Shown in pieces: positions 12,612-12,928 of a DNA stretch of 12,928 nt. Location: positions 1-12,928 of the forward strand of contig NZ_DASRGV010000008.1 in assembly GCF_035650855.1 (NCBI RefSeq), in the 5' to 3' direction. Under the pieces are notes generated by a model, which saw only the letters and a program-made list of their open reading frames with translations, made no database searches and had not been told where the DNA came from. The DNA is from Actinocrinis sp035650855. GTDB lineage: Bacteria > Actinomycetota > Actinomycetes > Streptomycetales > Catenulisporaceae. A program made the translations under genes and the position numbers. Within the stretch, counting starts at the first letter, position 1, and every line of letters begins with the position of its first letter.

Positions 12612-12928
12612 ATGACCGTCGAGTCCCGTCCGCTGCGCGCGGACGCCCGCCGCAACAGGGCGCGTGTGCTCGAGGCGGCGCGCGAGGCGTTCGCAGCGGA
12701 GGGCCTCGCCGTGCCGCTCGACGAGATCGCGCGCAGGGCGGGCGTCGGCGCGGGCACGGTGTACCGGCACTTTCCGACGAAGGAGGCGCTGTTCGAGGCG
12801 GTGATCGTCGACCGCCTCGACTTCCTGGTCGCGCAGGCGCAAACGGCGCTGGACGCGTCGCCGGCGAAGGCAGGCGAAGCGTTCTTCGAGTTCTTGGACG
12901 TGATGCTCGCGGACGCCGGTTCGAAGAA
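12612..12928 (+). CDS. TetR/AcrR-family transcriptional regulator, truncated by the window end
   Basis: The first 105 residues are present. They contain the standard TetR DNA-binding domain: RRNRARVLEAAREAFAAEG (helix 1), PLDEIARRAGVGAGTVYRHF (helix-turn-helix, residues 35-54), then PTKEALFEAVI. The C-terminal ligand domain has only begun (AGEAFFEFLDVMLAD). The ATG at 12612 has GAGGAAGGG about 8 nt upstream. The gene is divergent from the SnoaL-like gene, and the two 19-bp repeats in the 114-bp spacer are its probable binding sites, which would give control of both genes. The ligand is unknown. Confidence 0.88.
   Translation, partial: MTVESRPLRADARRNRARVLEAAREAFAAEGLAVPLDEIARRAGVGAGTVYRHFPTKEALFEAVIVDRLDFLVAQAQTALDASPAKAGEAFFEFLDVMLADAGSK

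Overview
The window is very GC-rich, with GTG and TTG starts, tight operons, leaderless-type promoters and actinobacterial gene families. It suggests a Streptomyces-like or Catenulispora-like soil actinobacterium; the genus cannot be fixed from the sequence. No tRNA, rRNA, IS element or CRISPR array was seen.

Region 1 (1-4949) belongs to a surface-polysaccharide locus. On the minus strand lie an initiating polyprenyl-phosphate sugar transferase, a Gfo/Idh/MocA sugar dehydrogenase and the start of an NDP-sugar epimerase. On the plus strand, across a 300-bp divergent spacer, lie two family 2 glycosyltransferases. The first of these appears to be transcribed without a leader and carries a rare TTA codon.

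Region 2 (about 4950-12022) is an organosulfur-scavenging cluster: a ROK-family regulator, a NitT/TauT-type ABC importer (Tat lipoprotein, permease, ATPase), an FMN-dependent NtaA/SnaA/DszA/DmoA-type monooxygenase, and an AtsK/TauD-type Fe(II)/2-oxoglutarate dioxygenase. The importer would bring in a sulfonate, sulfate ester or related compound, and the two oxygenases would release sulfite, sulfate or a simpler sulfur compound from it. The striking part is the control layer. Two short reading frames too small for normal gene calling, at 5111-5197 (before the ROK gene) and 6651-6746 (before the importer), share the pattern G-L-T-x-R-R-x-[VI]-D-[FL]-x-R followed by Cys codons. They look like a pair of cysteine-sensing leader peptides. 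The first has a 7-nt anti-Shine-Dalgarno segment just after its last Cys codon that exactly complements the ROK ribosome binding site. Its leaderless promoter is overlapped by an array of three CTTGAGC elements spaced exactly 22 bp apart, probably the ROK operator. The cluster thus appears to have both effector-dependent (ROK) and cysteine-dependent (leader peptide) control.

Region 3 (12027-12928) holds a SnoaL/NTF2-like protein gene and a divergent, truncated TetR regulator gene. The spacer between them contains two near-identical 19-bp repeats, 31 bp apart. One fills the gap between the -35 and -10 boxes of the SnoaL promoter.
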